Below are positions 24,846 through 38,529 of a DNA stretch of 64,000 nucleotides, in pieces. A model generated the notes under the pieces. The model was not told the origin of the DNA, searched no databases, and saw only the letters and a list, made by a program, of their open reading frames with translations. This DNA is from Margaritifera margaritifera (lineage: Eukaryota; Mollusca; Bivalvia; Unionida; Margaritiferidae), in contig JAQPZY010001244.1 in assembly GCA_029931535.1 (NCBI GenBank), forward strand, positions 854,501-918,500, given 5' to 3'. Every line of letters begins with the position of its first letter. Position 1 is the stretch's first letter. The position numbers and the translations under genes are program-made.

Positions 24846-25999
24846 CGCTCCACCTACAGTTGTCCAGTTATATTTGTTTTTATCCCGGATCGTGTATTTC
24901 GGTGAACTGGCGGTTTCTAAAAATTTGTAGAAGTTATGTTCTAAAGTAGTATTACATAACTGAGTTCGTACTAATTAATAAGCTTAATTTTTTTTAAAAA
25001 TATAATAAATGTATATGCGCTCTTAACATTTGACATACTTTAGATAAGAAAAAGTAGTCAAGCCCACTGGTTTGAGAAAGCGAATTAATGGTAGAAAAAT
25101 GTGATTGTGGCCACTTGTAAATTCCTTGTTAGTTATTTTATGTGATACATTTTTAGTTATGGTCGATTCCAGTCAGGATTACATCATTGAGAGTATGACC
25201 GGGGGAACAGAAACGTTCCGCCACTGGGCTCCTTTCCACTTTATTGTTTTGCCAGTCTGATATTTGGGGATTCATTCTAATATTTAATTTCTGCGTTTCT
25301 CCAAGATATTAGGTAATGTATACCTCAGATGTGATGACGTAGATCACATTTTCTGTGTTGCATGTTATAATACGGTTGTGAATATTTAACAGTTAAAGAA
25401 AGTTAAAGAAAGATGACATCGGATATATATTTTCTACTATCCTGACAAGAAAACGCCTGTTGTAAGAAGGTTTAATAGAAATCTAACGATCAGAATGTGG
25501 AAATACTTTACACAAAAAGAGATTAAAAATGGCTAGATGTATTCCATAAGTTGATCGACTGATATAGCAACATCTCATCTTACATCTATAGAACTTACCC
25601 CAGTTGAATCAAGCAAAGAAAAAAATATATCTAAATCCTGGATTAATTTAATTGGTTGCCTAACAACAACATACAATATATGTCATACGGTTAGGATTTC
25701 AAGATATATATCTTGCCAAAGAGTAGCTTTCTAATTTTACATAGGAGATTATCAAAATTAGACAAGTGGTATTATGTGACCCACATGCAGTGGCTTAATT
25801 ATCGCCCTGCGGCTCCTGCAATGTAGGGGGTGGGGTAGGAGTGTGGGCAGGGGGGTGGAGGTGGAGCGCGATCATTCAAGAACGGGGCCCAAAATCACAA
25901 GTTGATGGGTGTGTGTGGCATTTCTTAATTTTAGCAGGGGGAGGGCAACATTTGAAGTTACGCCACAATTGGATGATATGAAATTGGAAAATAGTAAGA
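24846..25999. other. No gene seen; G-rich patch
   Basis: AT-rich DNA with a G-rich patch at about 25800-25960 containing runs of 4-6 G. No coding signal recognised. Confidence 0.5.
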
Positions 26000-26149
26000 A
26001 CATATTTTACAAGGAGGAGTTGCCATTTTACAAAAATAAGATGACTTATTCAGTGTTGAAAAGATTTTTAAGCTGAAAAGAATGAACTGTTAAAAATATA
26101 TACTTTTTTTAATGGAAAGGGCATGGTAAAGTTTAATCTTAAAATCAAT

Positions 26150-27670
26150 GGAAAGCATCAACTTGGATACTTCAAAATTCAAAGACACACAACTAGAATA
26201 AATCAAACTAATCATAATGAACTACAGATATCGTGACATTATGATGAAATTATTCCGCCGAAATTAGATGTACATGAATACTGGTATTTTAAACGAAATT
26301 TGAATGATAATTAAATTTTGATTATCACAAGTGACGCAAATATTGCTTATTTCTACTCAGAAATTTGCCAGCAGATATTGATTTGGAAAAGAACGCTATA
26401 AATATTGTCGAAGAAAATATGCTTAGTATCGCCAGTTTATATCTTTTACGAGTCTGATCGGACCGAAATAAATAGAATCATTGATGACTCATAAACTTTA
26501 AATGTTGTGTTCGGCACAATGGATTTAGAGGGCATCGACAACATCAGATTGATCTGTAAAACAAATGCAAGTAGTAAATAAATGGATACTAGCAGATATT
26601 GTAAATGCGGGGAGGAAATATCCATTAAGCAGATGGAAGAGCGGAATGCAAAATATCAAAGAAGTAAATGATGTATGAATTTGATGAAATTAAATTGGTA
26701 TCGTTATGGAAGATATATAAAGGTGAGGAAAAACAATCATGAAATAGCTACTCGCAATTGGGGGAAAATAACAATTGGATCGATGTACACTCACAAGAAA
26801 AGTAAGTTTTATACTAATTTTGTATTCAATAAATTGTACTATGATAAAAGTCTACAATAATTGATGTTCCAATACCACATAAAGAAGAGATTTACAACCC
26901 CCTTTAAACAGTCCTCCATTATTAAAACGGACAAGCAAAATTTAAATAGAGTCATCAATAGAAGACTCCAGAATACGCTTAGCAAATTTGTAAATGAATA
27001 TGAATTCTACCGTGGAAACGATCAACATTTGTACTTTTGCTCAATGATATTGAACCATACAAGACGAAGACGATAGGTTCCGTAAAAGTCCATCTAGATT
27101 TAGCTATTACACGCGTAATCAGAATAGGGGACAAACTAATTTTTGGGGATTGGTATAACAGGACATTAAGCATTAAAGATCATAAAGAGAAATGAAATGC
27201 AAAATGTAAGTGATAGGCTATTTGCTACCCCAAAATATGGTCAGGAAATAAGTCAAGATAAAAATCAGTCTCACGGCATAATAGGCTTTTTAACATTATA
27301 TGTAAGTAGATATCAGACTATGAGAGGAAGGTCATAAATAGAATCAACCAAAATGAGTATGGAACAAATATGATTGTACTAACGTTCTAAATAAAGATAA
27401 CAGATGTTGTAGAATCTATGTTAAACCCACCAATATATCATTCATACACACCCTCCAAATATAACATCAACAGGTATAAACATTGGTTTCAAATATATCT
27501 AATCAAAATTGACGATATTGATGAATTCAAAAAATGTATTCGAAGTGTATTTGAATGTTTACGAAATCACGGACAGGCTCATAAAACCAGTCAGAGCAAA
27601 AGTAACAGAAAGAAACATCCATGCGGACAATCATTGTATTTGGTGGAAGCAGATATTATTAATATAGAAT
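26150..27670 (+). pseudogene. Unrecognised broken reading frames upstream of PolB
   Basis: Several stretches read as protein-like on plus between stops, for example around 26230-26680 (a Cys-x-Cys pair near 26605), 26675-26860, 26861-27076 and 27418-27672. They precede the polymerase exonuclease region in the same orientation. They could be the polymerase N-terminus or a separate element gene. I recognise no domain. Confidence 0.3.
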
Positions 27671-29339
27671 AAAGGATTTGTTAAGATTGGTGCCTTAAGT
27701 GATAAACCAATACGCCAATAAAAAGCCATTTCGCAAAAAGTGTTAAATCATTTTAAGATCAATTTAAAATTGCATGAACACTAAAGATTGCGTAACCAGG
27801 TAGATAACTCATTAGACATTATGCCTAAAGGGTGTTCTGATTTGAAAATAAAAACTACTATTGTCTGTTAACAATTACGTATGAACTATATTGTGATTTC
27901 GAAAGTATCATGAAACCAGTACTCTATTGCAAACGAAGCTCTATTAACCCATGGATATTTTTAAAAAAAACATATATCATCAGCATTTTGTCCTCACCTC
28001 AAATTCATGCACAAACACCATGGGTCTGTTGTTCATATGATTAATGATTGTATCGAAAATTGCTAGGGCATTTTCAGAAAATAGCACTGCTAATAACGGA
28101 GACTTAAATTATATTATGAAAGAAGATATTAAGCATTTTATTATACAAACATATGTCATATTTATGAAAAGGAAATGAAAGCCATCAAAATAAGAGATTA
28201 CTGCCATTTAGTTGGTAATTACAGATGCCCTGCACATATTGAGTGTAATCTGAATTACAGACATCCAAAGTATAATACCACTTTTTATCTATAGTTTGTC
28301 CGGTTATGAATCTCATATGTTTATCAAGACATCAATGAAAAATGGCCCAGAGCAAGAAGTAAAAATAATACCAAATAATGATGATATCTAAATTTCATTT
28401 AGTATGCATTTCATAATCGATTGATTTGAAAAGGACAGAAGTTGTTGATAAAGAGATAATCAGATCCTTAGTTAGTTTCTGGTTCATAGGACAATAGTTA
28501 AAACAAATTGCAAAGAATCCCAGTGATAGTGATGACAACGACATTTATCCCTACATGGAAGATTTTAAAAGGTTTGACGACATTTAATTACCACCAATGG
28601 AAACATTGTATTCCAGTTTTAGAATATCAGAGATCATAAAGGAGAATTGCCAGTATATAAAAGATGGAATGAAACATTTCAAATTAAAAATGGTTAGGTG
28701 ATCTGCATAACCACTACGTGAAGAAGGACACTTTAATGCTGTGCGATATTTGTGGAGAGTTGAGGAAAGTCTGTCTTTAAAACTATAAACTTGATCCTGC
28801 ACATTATTACAGCTCATGATGCAAACCCAAAGTTAGCAGGAGTGAGGCCAGTGTTGTGAACTGATTATGACATGTTCTTGATGATAGATTTTGGGAATTA
28901 GAGTAGGATATGTTATGGTTCCACATTGATACACCAATGCAAATTATGAGTATTAGATTGATTATTAAGGAAATATAAAAAAATATGGAGATCATGATCA
29001 ATGTCATTCATTATGTACCTAAATTCCAACACCTTGAGTACCTACCCCCCTAACTAATTCGTTGCTGTCAGGAAATTTAGATGGACAACCATGTAACAAA
29101 TCAAAGCCATCAAAGACAAGTTATTGTCTTGGAAACATGAAAAAAGTGTTGGTAGTATTTTGGAAGTAGTTTTACAAATACTAGAAAAGCCTATTATGTG
29201 TTCCTTGCACGAATCTACGCTATGGCAGATTACTACAGGTTTTACATGCAAAACTGTACACAGGTTTTTACATACAAGCAATTAAACTAGTTTTGGGGTC
29301 CATGACTGTTCTATCCAGGGGCCGGGAATTTCTGTCGAC

Positions 29340-29790
29340 CGTGCCTGTGATCCACTAAATATCATACGAAGTCTTTTTGTAAACAAAACCTATATCGCTG
29401 GATGAGTCTATTGCTTCACGAGAAGTGGTGATAATATTACTTTTAATATGGCCACCATAACGGCCATATTGAGTGGGATAACGGCCATTTTGTACATCCT
29501 TGCGGCACCATCTTTATTTGGTACCAACCAGACATCATAATAATTCTGTCAGTAAGACCCTATGTTGAGACGATTATACGTCCAGGTGGAGCAGTGATAA
29601 CAAGATTTCAGAATGCCCGTCGTCGTTGCCAAATTGGATGTCCAAGGAAGCAATAATATCATACGAAACCTTTTATTGAAAACCATATGTCAAGACGATT
29701 GTCCGTTCAGAAGGAGTAGCGAAAACAAAACATTCAAGATGGCCTCATTAGTTGTCGGACATAGGAAGTGATAAGGATCTCTGATCAGTC
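29340..29790. repeat. Short diverged tandem repeat inside the insertion
   Basis: Three related units start near 29358, 29537 and 29656, each with 'ataatatcatacgaa'/'cataataattctgtcag', then 'agacgatt', then 'ggagcagtgataac'-like text. The second and third are about 120 bp apart. The segment precedes the LTR-like sequence and may be internal sequence of the inserted retroelement. Confidence 0.4.
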
Positions 29791-30066
29791 TTATCAGATG
29801 TTTGATTTCTAAACGTCGTCCCGAATTGAAGTTTGGAAATACTCTTATGAGACTGAGATGGATTCTTTTTACCAAAGCCCTGCTGAGAGATAGTACTTGA
29901 AACAAAGTTCTCAACCTTAGATGACATTGTTAATGCTTGCTGGTTTCACTAAAAATTTGTCAAATCGGTTAAATAAAAATCTTTACCAGGGACAATGTAA
30001 ATTCTGAAATAACGTCAATTTAAATTGTAATTTAAAGAAATTCACATCCCGGACGAGCCCCCAATT

Positions 30067-30850
30067 TCTGTTACGACTCTAGGTCTTAAAATAATGTAAC
30101 AGAAAGAAGGTGAAATCAACAATGTATGTAAAATCAAAAAACAATTTATTTCTCTGTAATTAAAATCAAAATTAAAAAGACGCTTACAATTTGTGAATGA
30201 AATTCCAAATAATCCTAAATGTCCGACACACAAGTCAGAAATTATAGAATGTTCCGAATGAATGAATGTTCCAAATGAATAAATAGTCTATAATGTCCTG
30301 ATATACCACAACGATACAATCCAGAATATCTTGGAGAATGTTCACAACTATCCAAAAGTCATATATATAAATCCAAAGGTTAATGAGCACTTTATGTCAA
30401 CTCCAATGAATGTTCAAATAAATAATTCCTTTCGAATTATGTCTACAGCACAACCAAAAACTCTGATCATAAATAGATTCCCAAAGACTGATTTTAAAAA
30501 CAGGAATTACTTTAAAACCGGATTTAAAATAGGAATGAATAAATGCGTATCATGTCTGTATTTATACACATCTTATAATAACCCACAATGCACTAGGACG
30601 TGCAACGTTCGAATGACCCACATCAACAGGATGTGCGTGAGTTTAGTGGAAAAACCCCAAACTAGCTGTAAATAATTGTCAACAAGACTGACCTTGAGCT
30701 GAAATGCTTTCAACAAGGTTTTTACCAATTGACAAGAACTATAACGTGCGACTTACTATTATGGACAAGGTTAAACACACATAGTAGGTTAATAATATAT
30801 AACAGTATAAGGGTCCATGGCAATCTTCGCAGGACTTAAGAATGAGTAAC
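30067..30850. mobile_element. LTR-like sequence inserted in polymerase copy B
   Basis: Starts TGTTACGACTC directly after a 'gagccccc' tract that resembles a polypurine/primer-type junction of Gypsy-like elements. It shares several hundred diverged bases with 17156-17660. The insertion point in the polymerase differs from that in copy A, so the two insertions are independent events of one family. The right end is unclear. The 114-codon frame at 30331-30675 lies inside and has no recognisable domain. Confidence 0.45.
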
Positions 30851-31479
30851 GATAACATATTTGTGCAAACGGATATTCAACGGAAGACGGACGACAGACG
30901 ACAGACCATTGCATCTGTTGTTCTGGTCTATGACCAGTAGAACTAAAGACAAATATGCTGATAAAATGATGTCGTTAACGACAGATAAAGATTCGTTATA
31001 AATTCATATCGGGACTGATAACATTTTCAATGACATATAGAGAAACGGCCAGTTGTATGACACTAGTGACTATTCAAAGGATATCATATTTGGACCATTA
31101 GTCACCAATAAAGTTATTGGATTTGTTAAAGATGGGTTAGTGTGTTTTGGTCAAAACTTTATTCATTCAGAAATAATAATGAAGAAAAGAAAATTTGCAA
31201 TAATAATAATATTAATAATAATATGCAAGCAAAAATAATTTGTGCCAAAAATTGTACCAAATCCAATGAAGAGAAATCGATAAATGCAGTTTACTGAAAC
31301 CATAACAATGTAAGGTTTGCAGGAAAGAATATGTACAAGAGTATCGCCAAGAAATAAAGACAGTTTCAAATAAAATAGAAAGGAGAATCGACAAAAATAA
31401 AAAATAAAAACTTAGTTAATACAATATAAATTTCAACAAATTTCAACAAAGACTACTAACTACCAAAAGAATAAAGATA

Positions 31480-31900
31480 TGATTAGACAAAACAAAAGTA
31501 CTACAAAAGAATAAAAACTACACTAAAACATGCAATCAATTAAATATGGATGCCAAAACAGCTATAAAAAATATAGGTATAATAATGTTGTGAAATGCGG
31601 GATACTTGATTTATGTCGCAGTAGAATGAAGATCGCACTTAAACACGATATTAAATCTGATATGAATTAAATCTTGGAATATCATCAATCGATGGTTTTT
31701 AAAACAGGTTAGCGCTTTCTAATGTTGCTCGGGTACAAACCTCACATATCGATCATTTTATTCCATGTTCTAGTTTTGATTTGTCTAATCCTGGGGAATA
31801 TAGAAAGTATTTCAACTGGAGAAAGTTGAGGTTGATATGAAAAAGCTAATTTATCTAAAGGTAGTAAAGAGGCAAACACTGAGTTAGAGATACACAGTAG
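31480..31900 (+). pseudogene. Decayed HNH endonuclease remnant
   Basis: Broken frames contain a DHFIPCSSFDLSNPGEYRK block near 31755-31810 followed by a FNWRKL-like stretch, and upstream a RSRMKIALKHDIKSD stretch near 31632. These match the order of small HNH-type nucleases that accompany polymerase B elements (Asp-His followed by an aromatic-Asn-Leu segment). Stops interrupt it. It lies just after the polymerase and before the oppositely oriented ATPase. Confidence 0.55.
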
Positions 31901-31964
31901 TTTAACAGATGAATTTGAAGAGTTGTGGATTAATCAATCAATCAGTACCTTCTTATCTAAGGGA

Positions 31965-33200
31965 TATTCCAACCTCATTTAAAGTTATGGTTTTTTCTTC
32001 AATTGTTCAGCAATCTCCTCTTTCGTAAGTACTGGTAACACGCTATTCTCATCAAACACATTTTCCATAGACTTTTTATCTTTGGAGTAGAAGACCACTA
32101 AAAACGTAGCATTCTTACGCAGGTTCTTCACGAGAGAATTGTATTTCTGCAATCAACCACACAGATATTCCGTGATGCCTCCCACTAAAAGACAGTTTAA
32201 TTAGATTAGCTGCCTCCTTTATGCATCCTCTAAGTTGGCACAAACAACCACAGAGTATTAGTGGCCTGGTAAACATAAATAAGTAACTCTAACCACTTGT
32301 CTAATTTATCACGATTATATCGTCGACTCTAAAAAGCCATTTTCTGTTGTAATTCTTATTTTACATAAAGGTTGGATAGATGATGACAACATAAACTAAG
32401 ACGTGGATATATTCGGTTGTAGCAACTCTAGTGCAAACTTTGTCCTTCCACAATATGACGCGCCATTTGTAACAATGGTATGACGTTGTTTCAATCACAG
32501 CATTTAAATAGCAGATAAATTGTATGGGAGGGTAGCGAAAACGTTGTTATTTACTCTCTCTGTCGTAAAGGAGATATAAAAATTCATCTTGTTCTTAGGC
32601 TGGACCTAATCAAGAAATTCACCCCTACCCCCACCCCATTAATCGCTTTTTGTGTAATTTATGATGTTTGTTTATGTTGGATGGTTTTATATATGAAACG
32701 AAATCATATATGTAAAATATCTTGTCGAAATAAAAGGTATAGTTTATGGCTTGATCACAGTATCTGATTTTCGCAAAACTGGCAAATGACTTAAATGCCT
32801 CCCCAACGAGACAAACGGTCTTTATATTTATTGTATTCACCTTTAACTTGATTAGTAGCAGTTCTTTATGTTAGAGTTCAGATTGTGTTGTAATAATTAT
32901 CTTTAACCGTTGTAGAAATGTAGTCGAAGTTAACATCGGATTATTTTGTACTGTCCTTTTTCATTGTACCTGTAATATCCTTCATTGTTTGAATAAAATG
33001 TGTCTTATTACATTCTCAGATGAATCAATTTGTTCTTGGCTTGTGGTGTTGTTAAGATGACTTTTGCCTTTCGTATTCCTTCAGGATTTTTAATGATTTC
33101 AAAGCCACATATCACACACGTTTTATACCTTCTTGCTAAAGTGTATGATTCATGTTACATCTGCCACACTCGACAAAAATACGACCATCTGAACTCTTAA
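31965..33200 (-). pseudogene. Decayed genome-packaging ATPase (A32/FtsK-HerA type)
   Basis: On the reverse strand near 32190-32260 a KLSFSGRHHGISVWLI block is readable. It is the sensor-type segment that follows Walker B in viral A32-like packaging ATPases. Downstream, 31980-32120 reads NSLVKNLRKNATFLVVFYS, then SMENVFDEN and a Lys-rich end. Near 33080-33180 a CxxC-type piece may belong to another frame. Frameshifts and stops are common. Convergent with polymerase B, as in copy A. Confidence 0.6.
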
Positions 33201-33208
33201 AATATAAT

Positions 33209-36200
33209 TCATCTTCGATTTATTGTAATAGTAATGTTTACATGGGCATTTGGAGCAAAATAAATATAAATTTTGTGAGCATCTGTAAACTGTTGCTTCA
33301 ATATACACCTTTGAGAATAAAACATGGGTAATCCTTCTACAGTAATTATCATTGGATTGAAGTATTTTTCTGGATTAGTTTCTCTGTCTTTCTTACACGG
33401 TATTAAATTCCGTTGAAACAAATTCATGGTGAATCAAGTACAACATTTTTTAAGGTTGTATCAGTTGCTACATCAACAATTCTCTTCCAAGTGACGTAAC
33501 CATGAAAGAAAGGAAGTCCCTTTCTGTATTTATCATTAGCTATTTGAGTCATTGAATTGTAAGTAATTATCTAGTACTGAAGACATATATTTTCAATTTA
33601 GTAGTCATGGTTACCGCCTTACATAACTATAGATTTTAATAATATAATAGTAAATCTCAAATCCCGAGGAAAATGAAAAGGATACAATCAATAATAATAT
33701 GTTAGTATCTGGAAGAGAAGTGTTATTCTAAACTTTTTCCCATACAATGTTAACGGTATAGCTTCTGGGTGTTTTGCTGTTGTTTTGCAAATTTTTTTGT
33801 TGTTTTGTTTTTAAAAATATTATTTCCTTTCTTTCCTGTTGTTGTTGTCAGTTTCGTATTATTTGTTGTGGTGTATTGGGGTTAGGTTGTCTGTTTGTTT
33901 GTTTGTTTGTTTGTTTGTTTGTTGGGGTTTTTTTTTTTTTTTTTATTCTCCCTAAATTGTGTTCCACGGAGTTTCTAATATCATCTTTAGCATTCACATC
34001 AAACGATATGAAAAAAGCTACCGGTACAATTTAAGACATTAGTCACTAACTGAGATATTGCTGCTTGCAAAGTGTGTTCAACTATAGTGCCACTAAGTTT
34101 ATGTGTAATACAATGATATGCTGTATTAGGCTGTTTAACACCCTGAGGTCTTTTCTTTTCTTTGTGATGAGTTATGCAATTACCATGCGTTGCCACCCTT
34201 GCTACTTAAAGTTTGCTACTTTTAAAATTTTAAAGAAATTGTAAAAAGCATAAACGCTAACACCCATAACATTTGCAATAAATACATATTCCTTTTTCCC
34301 AGCTCATCAGAAACCTGTTACAAATTACCAGGTTTAGGTTGTCGAGGTTTCTCTAAAATAGTATCAGGATGAGTAGATGCATATAGAGGAAACGCATTAT
34401 CCAAATTATTGAATAACCGCGTGACCAAAAGTGTTATCTCAGTCTTCAATTCAGGTAGTTGAATGCCTTTGCTCTGTTGTCGCCGAAATCTGCAGTTTTC
34501 CACTGCAATTCCTCTGTGCTAATTCTCACTTTATTTACACCATTCGGATCAAATAATGGAAAGAGATAATTACTGCCTGTGAATGCAAGACCAGTAGCTA
34601 TTGCATTATCAACTATAGCTTCCGCTGGTAAAATTGTTGTACTAAATGGTAACAAATGTTGATAATGATTCCAGGTTTTATTTGACCTACTATATGTACA
34701 GCAATATATTTTGGAATATATTGATTGATCCCAAATAATCAAATATTGTTCTCTTCCAAACAGTATGTCCATGATTCTTTGACATTGTAAAGATCATCTT
34801 CTTCTTTTTAAAATCTATTGTATAAGCATTAAGTTGAGTATTTATCTCTAACCCAAAGTAAAAATAAGACTCATAATAACTTTTGAAGAGTAAAGGTTGA
34901 AATATATTGCATATAAGCATCATTTCTTAATTGGAATGAGATGATGCTGTAAATAATCTATTTTTTACGATTTATGTTAAGCACAAATTGATGGAGCTTA
35001 GTTAAATCTCTCACAGGAAGATGATGAATGGGGTGTAGATATTTAGGCATGTCCCAGATTTATCATGTTTTAGTTTATTGTTACTGTCATATTGGGGAAA
35101 TGATAAGTTGTGAATGTTAATGTAATATATATTATTCAAGACAAGTTATAAGTTGTTCTCGTGCAGCTTATCGCGCTTTCATTTACATTTATTTTATGTT
35201 TGTCCGCTATTTTTCTGTTTATTGTGGTTGATTCATTCTTCTTTTGTAATTCTGATATAATGTTGTCTTTTTTTCAAAAGTGTGCTAGATTTAAATACGT
35301 TTTCAGTTAAATGTGTTTTGGAATCTCTCCGCATTCAAGTCTGTACTCAAACTGTATATGTTGGGATTGCAAAGTTTCATTGTCTTCCAGAGATTTTTTA
35401 TTTTTTATTTTCTCATTGTCAATCTCCAATGCATCTGTCTCTGAGTTTATTCTTTTTGAATATGTTGTTATTTCTGTTGAAGGTTTGGTATTTCACATGC
35501 CCTTTCTCTGACATTGTGCAGTGTTTGTAATGGCATTAACCAGGGTGTTCATTCTCAGTCTAAAACGTTTCTGTTCATCTAAAATCTTTTTTTTCTGTTG
35601 TCGTCGATCTGTATTTGCAACTCTTGTATTTTTTTTAGCTCTTTCACTACTGCTCTGTTCAATATCTGCTATTTTGGTATCTACCTGTTCTCTCTATGAT
35701 TTAATATCTTTGAAATTATTATTCTCCAAAATCTTACGTAAATGAGTATCAATACCTTTTCCTACAAACTGTCTACTAATCACAGAGATGATCATCTAAA
35801 TTCAAGTTATGATTATTCAAGTTTAGGTTATTGTTTATTGATTGATTAAGTGTTACATTTGTTTCCTCTTTTTTCTCTACAGTATTAAGACTCAGTTCAC
35901 TAGTACCTCTTAAAGATATCTCCCATTTACTTAACGTAAAAAACATGTTACCGGCAGGATCTTTAATGTTGATATTTAATCTGTTTACAATGTGCAATTG
36001 CCTCTAATGACTATTACCAATCTATGAAACAAAGTCACTATGAAAACATTTTTAACAGAGTATAACAAACACGAACAATGGCCATTATAGTAATTTTGGG
36101 TGTCATTATTCTGATCGAGGATATGTATACATTTTTCAGTTTAAAAAAAAAAAACACCGCAAATTCTATCCCAGTCATTAGATGCTTGTATGTACCTCTG

Positions 36201-37310
36201 GCTATTGAATCTTAACAATTTATTATTGTAGTTGGTTATGTATGCTGAGTAATTATTATTGGTCGGAGTGACGAGGACTTTAAAGTTGTATTTCAAGTGC
36301 GCGATATCAATACTTTCTTCTCTGTCGATATTTGCTGTAATACCTTCTTGGATTTTGCTCACGTATATTTCCAGGCTATGATAACCATTACGACTTTTTA
36401 AAAAGTCCTTGTTTCAATCGTATCCTTGATGTAATAAAATATGTTCTTTTTCAATTCGTTGAATATTTTGTAATAACCAACAACAATATATATTCTCGGG
36501 ATAGTTTCCATGTCTGTTATCAATAGGATTTGTAAAAACAAAATCTTTTTCAGGTGACCAAACCATGGTAACCATGGTAAAATAGCTTTCCATTTGTATA
36601 GGACGAAATTTATAGAACCAAGAGTTAAAGCTTTTCTATTCAAATTATATGATTTGTTGTAACAGTTATAGATTTCTTGTTTGCTGTAATCTTCTCCAAG
36701 ATCTATTTCTCTTTCAGTTTGTTCTCTCCTCCAAAATCTTCTTTCCTTATCTCTTCAATATCTTGACTTTCCGTGTTTTTTGTTTTCTTCCTAATTGTTT
36801 TCTTCATTTCTTTGTACTTTTGTACTAGCTGCTGTCAGATTAAATTCTTTATGCTTTGGTTTCATTATAACATATCATCGATACCGTGTAGCATACTGAT
36901 AGCAGAGGTCACTATTTCATTGTTCTTTAAAACTTATGTAAACTTTGCAATGAAAGTCAGTAAAGTTGCACCAAACCCGTTAAAAGCCTGAGAGGATCAT
37001 AACTCTTGCTGCTATCCCTTCATGTTCTAAACCACAAGCTACTATTCCCATCCCACCTGAACCTGTAGCCATCCTAACCTGTACACAGTTAAAAATATTT
37101 TCTTTTATTTTATATTTCTTTCTAACACATTTGTAATATTCGAACCCTTTAACCTGATCAATTCTTAATTTCGCCGATCTTTTGCAACCTGAAACTAATA
37201 CCATTGTCAATTGACAATAAAGTATGCAAAGGCGCTGCAGTTGGTATTTTCTCTTCCATTTGAATGTAGGAAGCAGACAGTTTAGATTTAGCATTTGCAA
37301 CAGAGTCATC
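33209..37310 (-). pseudogene. Run of unrecognised decayed frames of element B
   Basis: Protein-like minus-strand fragments occur at 33209-33427, 34318-34503 with 34446-34772, 34690-34923, 35776-35997, 36141-36362, 36398-36643 and 36980-37309. Adjacent pieces (34.3-34.8 kb; 36.1-36.6 kb) look like single genes split by frameshifts. A Lys/Gln-rich coiled-coil-like stretch is readable on minus at about 35540-35720. By position these would be the structural genes of element B, but I recognise no capsid signature. T-rich tracts include (GTTT)n at about 33890-33922 and poly-T at 33927-33944. Confidence 0.35.
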
Positions 37311-38529
37311 GGGCGTTTTGTTGCAGGAGCAGTGTGTTTAAATTTAACAGTTTTCTTCTGATTAATTTTCAGCCCTGAAATGTATATATCCTCTGGTCAA
37401 CAAGTATTCATTTTGTTGCGTACGCAATTTAATTACCTAATTACTATGTCTGGTAGGATCCCGTGTACTATCAAGTAATCAGTTGTAAACTGACTCAGTG
37501 ACTGGAGTAATCAGTGACGAATTATCAGCTTTATGACTTCTTCAGCATCTATGTTAGTTGGGGGACCAATTATAACCTCAGCATTTTGTTTAAAAGCATA
37601 CAGTAACTCAGTTTAATGTTGCACGGTAAGCAGTGTTACTTATGTTATGTGTCTCACTTGTCATTCATTAGTGAAAGTCCACAACATTTATATAATTGGA
37701 TTTGACTGTTCTTTTGGTAGCGTAACTAATTTAACTGGTCGTTCTTGGGGTGTGTTGACTTAACAGTATTAACAGGCTTGACATTTTAACCAACTGTGAT
37801 TTTCATATACATCAACATCTGATCTAAGACAACAATAACACCACTTTTCCAATAATACATTATGCTAGAGCTACGTGTACCATATCTACTATCCTGTTAT
37901 ACAGCAGTTTTTTCTTACTCATATTTAACCTCCAAATTCGTGTTTTCCAAGTTGTCTACCAAGTTCACCTCAAAGTGGACATTTCTTTTTTCTTGAAGTT
38001 ACCTTCATGTGGTGATTTGTCAACCTTATTTTCAGCGTCCATTTGTTTGCAAACAAAAATATAAGGTAAACACAAACATAACTTAAAGGTTACCTGCAAA
38101 TCTAAACCATATTTCAACTAAACTTTATGTCGATGTAAACACGTCACGCCTTACAATTATGTTGAAAGTAACAGTAGTAAAATTTGAGTAGTGTAGCGTT
38201 CCTTGAAAAGAAAATATTAAAAAACAAATGCGGAATACTTAGATATATCTTCAATGCAAAAGAGAGAAAAACATAACTGAGTTGGGTTTTGGTTTTTTTG
38301 GGGTTTTTTTTTTTTTAATGGTTATCGCAACTGTTGTTATAATACATATATGAAAGAATGGAATGATTAAAATATGGACTATGGTAAACACTGGACAGAA
38401 GAAAACAAAGAATATATTGGAAGGAATATCACAAAAAGAATATAAAAGACAGACACCACAATAATAAAAAGTTTTAAGATTAATTCTCAATACAAGTAGT
38501 AGAATTTTCAATTAATTGAAACGAAAGAT

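Larger units (their letters stand above)
27870..31170 (+). pseudogene. Decayed DNA polymerase B, copy B
   Basis: Longer than copy A because the exonuclease domain is present. The exonuclease I motif reads YCDFES near 27885-27905. A Cys/His-type insert with KIRDYCHLVGNYRCPAH and ECNLNY lies at about 28185-28260. The YPYMEDFKRFDD block is near 28548, GDLHNHYVKKDTLMLCDICGE near 28695-28755, SILEVVLQ near 29150, and TDKDSL (motif C region) followed by YDTSDYSKDIIFG at about 30985-31100. Stops and frameshifts are frequent. A large insertion (about 29290-30850) splits the polymerase domain. It served protein-primed replication of a linear element; now dead. Confidence 0.8.

Noticed and set aside
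30331..30675. 114-codon ORF as a gene
   Set aside because: Lies inside an LTR-like insertion, no motif, and the homologous segment at 17.5 kb has no matching frame.
35282..35745. Overlapping plus-strand ORFs rich in Leu/Phe/Ser
   Set aside because: T-rich antisense of a Lys/Gln-rich minus-strand relic.
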